Made by a program: the position numbers and the translations under genes. From NCBI GenBank assembly GCA_035718085.1, contig DASTHS010000172.1:1-10589 (forward strand): a stretch of DNA of 10,589 bases, given 5' to 3'. This stretch comes from DASTHS01 sp035718085 (lineage in GTDB: Bacteria; Actinomycetota; Acidimicrobiia; Acidimicrobiales; Palsa-688). Every line of letters begins with the position of its first letter. The stretch's first letter is position 1. Below the pieces are notes generated by a model, which had not been told where the DNA came from, made no database searches, and worked only from the letters and a program-made list of their open reading frames with translations. Positions 7,747 to 10,589 of this stretch are shown one piece after another.

Positions 7747-8642
7747 GCGGCCCGCACGTCGTGGCCATCGGGGGTGGCCACGGCCTGGCCGCCACCCTGC
7801 GAGCGGCGCGCACCTACGCCGGCCGGCTGACCGCCATCGTGTCGGTCGCCGACGACGGGGGGTCGAGCGGCCGGCTCCGGCGACAGTTCGCCATCCCCGC
7901 CCCAGGAGACCTGCGCCGCTGCCTGGTGGCCCTGGCCGCGCCCACCAACCCGTGGGCCGGCGCGTTCGAGTACCGCTTCGGGCCGGAGGCGGGCAGCGAC
8001 CTCGAGGGTCACGCCCTCGGCAACCTCGTCATCGCCGCCCTGGCGGGGGTCACCGGCGACTTCGCCACGGCCCTGACGTTGTGCTCGACGCTGCTCGGGG
8101 CGACCGCCGAGGTGCTGCCGGCGACGGTCGGCCCGGTCGACCTGGCCGGCGCCGTCGACGGCGTGGCGGTGCGCGGCCAGGTGGCCATCCAGGAGGCGCA
8201 GGGCGCCGTCGCCGACCTGCACGTCGTCGCCGCCGACGGCGGGTCGACCGCGGCGCCCGCCGCCGCGGTCGACGCCATCGAGGCCGCCGACCAGGTGGTC
8301 GTCGGCCCCGGCAGCCTCTTCACCAGCGTGCTGGCCGCCTGCGCGGTGCCCGACGTGGCCGCCGCCCTGCGCCGGCGGTCGGGGGGTCGCGTGCACGTGG
8401 TCAACCTGCGCCCCGAGCTGCCCGAGACGGCCGGGCTCACGCCGGTCGATCACCTGCGGGTGCTGGCCGACCACGGGGTGACCGTCGACGTGGCCGTGCT
8501 GGACCACCGCTGGTGGCCCGGCACCCTTGCGCTGGACGGCGCCGTCCCGGCGATCGTCGACGTCGCGCTCTGCGACGACCCCGCCGACGGCCACGACCCG
8601 ACGCGGCTGGCGGCGGCGCTGCAGGCCGCCCTTCGCGCCTGA
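7743..8642 (+). CDS. yvcK: YvcK/CofD-like protein (gluconeogenesis factor family)
   Basis: Member of the YvcK family, structurally related to the phospholactate transferase CofD. In Bacillus subtilis and mycobacteria it binds UDP-sugars such as UDP-GlcNAc and is needed for cell shape and growth on gluconeogenic carbon. The 299 residues (slightly short for the family) contain AIGGGHGLAATLR (8-20), VSVADDGGSSGRLRR (34-47, nucleotide-sugar site), PAPGDLRRC (52-60), EGHALGNL (88-95), the GPGSLFTSVLA segment (188-198) and NLRPELPETAGLTPVDHL (221-238), corresponding to the NxxTQPGET region of other members with altered residues. The GTG at 7743 overlaps the rapZ stop as GTGA. The gene downstream would often be whiA in actinobacteria, but here a hairpin and gap follow. 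A true CofD function is unlikely given the rapZ linkage. Confidence 0.94.
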   Translation: MSGPHVVAIGGGHGLAATLRAARTYAGRLTAIVSVADDGGSSGRLRRQFAIPAPGDLRRCLVALAAPTNPWAGAFEYRFGPEAGSDLEGHALGNLVIAALAGVTGDFATALTLCSTLLGATAEVLPATVGPVDLAGAVDGVAVRGQVAIQEAQGAVADLHVVAADGGSTAAPAAAVDAIEAADQVVVGPGSLFTSVLAACAVPDVAAALRRRSGGRVHVVNLRPELPETAGLTPVDHLRVLADHGVTVDVAVLDHRWWPGTLALDGAVPAIVDVALCDDPADGHDPTRLAAALQAALRA

Positions 8643-8663
8643 CGGTCGGGGTTGCCCCGGCCG
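8643..8663 (+). terminator. Strong hairpin directly after yvcK
   Basis: Starting at the base after the yvcK stop, 8643-8651 pairs with 8655-8663 over nine base pairs (one G-U) around a TTG loop. No T tract follows. Position and stability suggest termination of the rapZ-yvcK transcript. The second arm is also part of a perfect palindrome CCCCGGCCGGGG (8655-8666), so an alternative fold exists. Confidence 0.5.
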
Positions 8664-8669
8664 GGGCCG

Positions 8670-8698
8670 GTGAGCGATCCTCGTCGCCGGGGTACGAG
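8670..8698 (+). promoter_or_regulatory. Weak candidate promoter for gap-pgk
   Basis: GTGAGC (8670-8675) and TACGAG (8693-8698), separated by 17 bases, each match three positions of the -35 and -10 consensus. This would place the transcription start near 8705, about 30 bases before the gap start codon. The match is poor. The position, after the yvcK hairpin and before a strong ribosome site, is the main support. Confidence 0.22.
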
Positions 8699-8720
8699 AG
8701 CGACCCTCATCGTCTTGCCC

Positions 8721-8726
8721 AGGAGG
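8721..8726 (+). promoter_or_regulatory. Shine-Dalgarno site of gap
   Basis: A perfect AGGAGG lies 9 bases before ATG 8736. It is the strongest ribosome site in the window and fixes the gap start. The reading frame is open further upstream, but those residues do not belong to the family. Confidence 0.85.
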
Positions 8727-8735
8727 AGCCACGGG

Positions 8736-9749
8736 ATGGCCGTACGTGTCGGGATCAACGGGTTCGGCCGCATCGGCCGCAACTTCCTCCGGGCGGTGCT
8801 CGCCGGGGCGGCGGGCGAGGTGGAGGTGGTCGGCGTGAACGACCTGGTGCCGACCGCCACCAACGCCCACCTGCTCAAGTACGACTCGGCGCACGGCACG
8901 CTGAAGGCGACGGTGAGCTCCACCGACGACTCGATCACCGTCGACGGCACCCCGATCAAGGTCTTCGCCGAGCGCGACCCCAAGGCGCTGCCCTGGGGCG
9001 ACCTCGGTGTCGACGTGGTCGTGGAGTCGACCGGCATCTTCACCGACCGCGACAAGGCCGTCGCCCACGTCGACGCCGGGGCGCGGCGGGTGATCATCTC
9101 GGCGCCGTCGAAAGACGCCGACGCCACCTTCGTGGTGGGCGTCAACGACGACACCTTCGACCCGGCCGCCCACGTCATCGTGAGCAACGCCAGCTGCACC
9201 ACCAACTGCTTCGTGCCCATGATCAAGGTGCTCGACGACGCCTTCGGGGTGGAGAAGGGCCTCATGACGACGGTCCACGCCTCGACCAACGACCAGAACC
9301 TCCTCGACCTCGCCCACAAGGACCTGCGCCGGGCGCGCGCCGCGGGGGTCAACATCGTGCCGAGCAGCACCGGTGCGGCCCGCGCCACCAGCCTGGTCCT
9401 CCAGAGCATGAAGGGGCGCCTCGACGGCTCGTCGCTGCGGGTGCCGGTGATCGACGGCTCGATCACCGACTTCACCGGCATCCTCGGTCGCGAGGTCACC
9501 GTCGACGAGGTCAACGAGGCCTTCCGGGCGGCCGCCGGCAGCGGCCCGCTGGCCAAGGTGCTGGTCTACACCGCCGACCCGATCGTCAGCTCCGACATCA
9601 TCGGCTCACCGGCGAGCTGCACCTTCGACTCGCAGCTCACCATGACGCTCGGCTCGATGGTCAAGGTGTTCGGCTGGTACGACAACGAGTGGGGTTACTC
9701 GAACCGCCTCGTCGACCTCGCCCGCCTGGTCGGCGGCGCCGGCAAGTAG
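8736..9749 (+). CDS. gap: Glyceraldehyde-3-phosphate dehydrogenase, type I
   Basis: Cytoplasmic enzyme that oxidises and phosphorylates glyceraldehyde 3-phosphate to 1,3-bisphosphoglycerate, reversibly, with NAD. The 337 residues are standard length. The dinucleotide fold begins with VRVGINGFGRIGRNFLRA (3-20). Asp36 in VGVNDL matches the Asp that favours NAD over NADP. The active site has Cys154 in SNASCTTNC and His181 in TTVHASTNDQ. The phosphate sites are at STGAARA (211-217) and around LRVPVIDGS (234-242), and the end WYDNEWGYSNRLVDLARL (314-331) is typical. Some usually constant positions differ: CFVP after the catalytic Cys instead of CLAP, HAST instead of HAYT, and DLAHKD instead of DLPHKD (Ala193). 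These may be clade traits. The start is fixed by AGGAGG. The stop overlaps the pgk start by one base, so the two glycolytic genes are co-transcribed. Confidence 0.97.
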   Translation: MAVRVGINGFGRIGRNFLRAVLAGAAGEVEVVGVNDLVPTATNAHLLKYDSAHGTLKATVSSTDDSITVDGTPIKVFAERDPKALPWGDLGVDVVVESTGIFTDRDKAVAHVDAGARRVIISAPSKDADATFVVGVNDDTFDPAAHVIVSNASCTTNCFVPMIKVLDDAFGVEKGLMTTVHASTNDQNLLDLAHKDLRRARAAGVNIVPSSTGAARATSLVLQSMKGRLDGSSLRVPVIDGSITDFTGILGREVTVDEVNEAFRAAAGSGPLAKVLVYTADPIVSSDIIGSPASCTFDSQLTMTLGSMVKVFGWYDNEWGYSNRLVDLARLVGGAGK

Positions 9750-10589
9750 TGCACCTCCCGCTGCTCGAAGACCTGCCGGCCGTCGACGGCCGCAGGGTGC
9801 TGGTCCGCTGCGACTTCAACGTGCCGATGCAGGCCGGGCGCATCACCGACGACCTGCGCATCCGGCTGCCGATCGAGACGATCACCTGGCTGCTCGACCA
9901 GGGCGCCGCGCACGTCACCACCTGCACCCACCTCGGCCGCCCGAAGGGCACGGTCGACCCGAGGTACGACGTGGCGCCCGTGCGGGCCCGGCTGCAGGAG
10001 CTGCTCACGGTCGCCGGCGCCGACGCCGGACGCGTCTCCCTCCTCGACAACCTCCGCTACGACGCGGGCGAGGAGGGCAACGACCCGGGCTTCGTCGACC
10101 GCCTGGTCGAGGGCCAGGACCTCTACGTCGACGACGCGTTCGGTGCCGCCCACCGCGCCCACGCCTCGATCGTCGGGCCGCCGGCGCGCCTGCCCTCGGC
10201 CGCCGGGCGGGTGCTGGCCCGTGAGGTGGAGGTGCTCGACCGGCTGCTCGACGGCGCCGGCCGCCCCTTCGTCGCCGTGCTCGGCGGCTCGAAGGTCAGC
10301 GACAAGCTCGGCGTCATCGAGGCGCTGCGCACCAAGGTCGACGCCCTCGTCATCGGCGGCGGCATGTGCTTCACCTTCCTCGCCGCCCAGGGCCACGCCG
10401 TCGGCGCGTCGCTCCTCGAGGCCGACCAGGTCGACGCCTGCCGGCGCCTGCTCGACGAGGGCACGCGCATCGTGGTGCCCCACGACCTCACCGTGCTCAG
10501 CCCCGGGGGCGCCTTCGGCCCCGGTCGCCAGCCCACCGGCGAGGTGCGCCAGGTCGGCGCCGACGTCCCCGACGGATGGGTCGGCCTCG
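9749..10589 (+). CDS. pgk: Phosphoglycerate kinase, N-terminal part (3' end outside window)
   Basis: Enzyme that transfers phosphate between 1,3-bisphosphoglycerate and ADP, the step after GAPDH. The first 280 residues of a protein of about 400 are visible, and the frame is still open at the window edge. The phosphoglycerate-binding N-domain shows VLVRCDFNVP (17-26, Asp22 and Asn24), ITDDLRIRLPIETI (32-45, Arg37), HLGRPKG (61-67), LLDNLRY (98-104, Arg103), and YVDDAFGAAHRAHAS (126-140, Arg136). The nucleotide domain begins with LGGSKVSDKLGVIEAL (178-193, Lys182 and Lys186) and VIGGGMCFTFLAAQG (201-215). The common LLENxR is LLDNLR here, a mild change. The GTG at 9749 shares its G with the gap stop TAG (TAGTG), so translation is probably coupled to gap; no separate Shine-Dalgarno sequence is evident. 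Confidence 0.96.
   Translation, partial: MHLPLLEDLPAVDGRRVLVRCDFNVPMQAGRITDDLRIRLPIETITWLLDQGAAHVTTCTHLGRPKGTVDPRYDVAPVRARLQELLTVAGADAGRVSLLDNLRYDAGEEGNDPGFVDRLVEGQDLYVDDAFGAAHRAHASIVGPPARLPSAAGRVLAREVEVLDRLLDGAGRPFVAVLGGSKVSDKLGVIEALRTKVDALVIGGGMCFTFLAAQGHAVGASLLEADQVDACRRLLDEGTRIVVPHDLTVLSPGGAFGPGRQPTGEVRQVGADVPDGWVGL

Noticed and set aside
8652..8735. N-terminal extension of GAPDH
   Set aside because: A perfect AGGAGG precedes ATG 8736, and the GAPDH fold starts there. The upstream residues include a hairpin and promoter-like region.
7707..9317. Minus-strand open frame of 536 codons opposite yvcK and gap
   Set aside because: Antisense to two certain genes, rich in His, Gly, Val and Arg, without recognisable domains.

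Overview
The window is a very GC-rich bacterial chromosome segment. Third codon positions are almost all G or C, and GTG start codons are common. It carries housekeeping genes in an arrangement typical of Actinomycetota: a nucleotide excision repair pair (uvrA, uvrC), then rapZ-yvcK, then gap-pgk. Gene content and protein details (a RapZ P-loop with Arg instead of Lys, a YVDDAFG motif in phosphoglycerate kinase) fit an actinobacterium. The nadA insertion, the missing whiA and the glycolytic protein variants suggest a deep-branching class such as Acidimicrobiia, but I cannot prove the class from this sequence.

Layout. Positions 2-1099 are the 3' end of uvrA (+). A small membrane or secreted protein gene follows (1112-1367, +). 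Its reading frame appears broken by a one-base shift, and it meets the convergent nadA gene (1360-2463, -) stop against stop. A 200-bp divergent region (2464-2663) separates nadA from uvrC (2664-4631, +). A SAM-dependent methyltransferase gene of unknown substrate (4643-5377, +) follows uvrC after 11 bp. An amidase-signature hydrolase gene on the minus strand (5393-6850) converges on it, with a strong hairpin between them. Only 32 bp separate the amidase start from rapZ (6883-7746, +), which overlaps yvcK (7743-8642, +) by 4 bp. After a strong hairpin and probable promoter region, gap (8736-9749, +) overlaps pgk by 1 bp. The pgk gene (9749 to the window edge, +) is cut off by the end of the window.

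Function. UvrA and UvrC act in nucleotide excision repair, UvrA in damage recognition and UvrC as the dual-incision nuclease. NadA makes quinolinate for NAD synthesis. RapZ and YvcK are linked in other bacteria to amino-sugar and cell-envelope metabolism, with UDP-GlcNAc sensing by YvcK-type proteins. GAPDH and PGK catalyse consecutive steps of glycolysis and gluconeogenesis. The cluster uvrC-rapZ-yvcK-whiA-gap-pgk is conserved in many actinobacteria. Here it is altered in three ways: a methyltransferase gene and an inverted amidase gene lie between uvrC and rapZ, and whiA is absent between yvcK and gap.

I found no CRISPR array, tRNA, rRNA, insertion sequence, prophage or defence system. The most interesting items are the frame-broken small gene after uvrA, the missing whiA with a strong hairpin in its place, and the uncharacterised methyltransferase and amidase inserted into the cluster.
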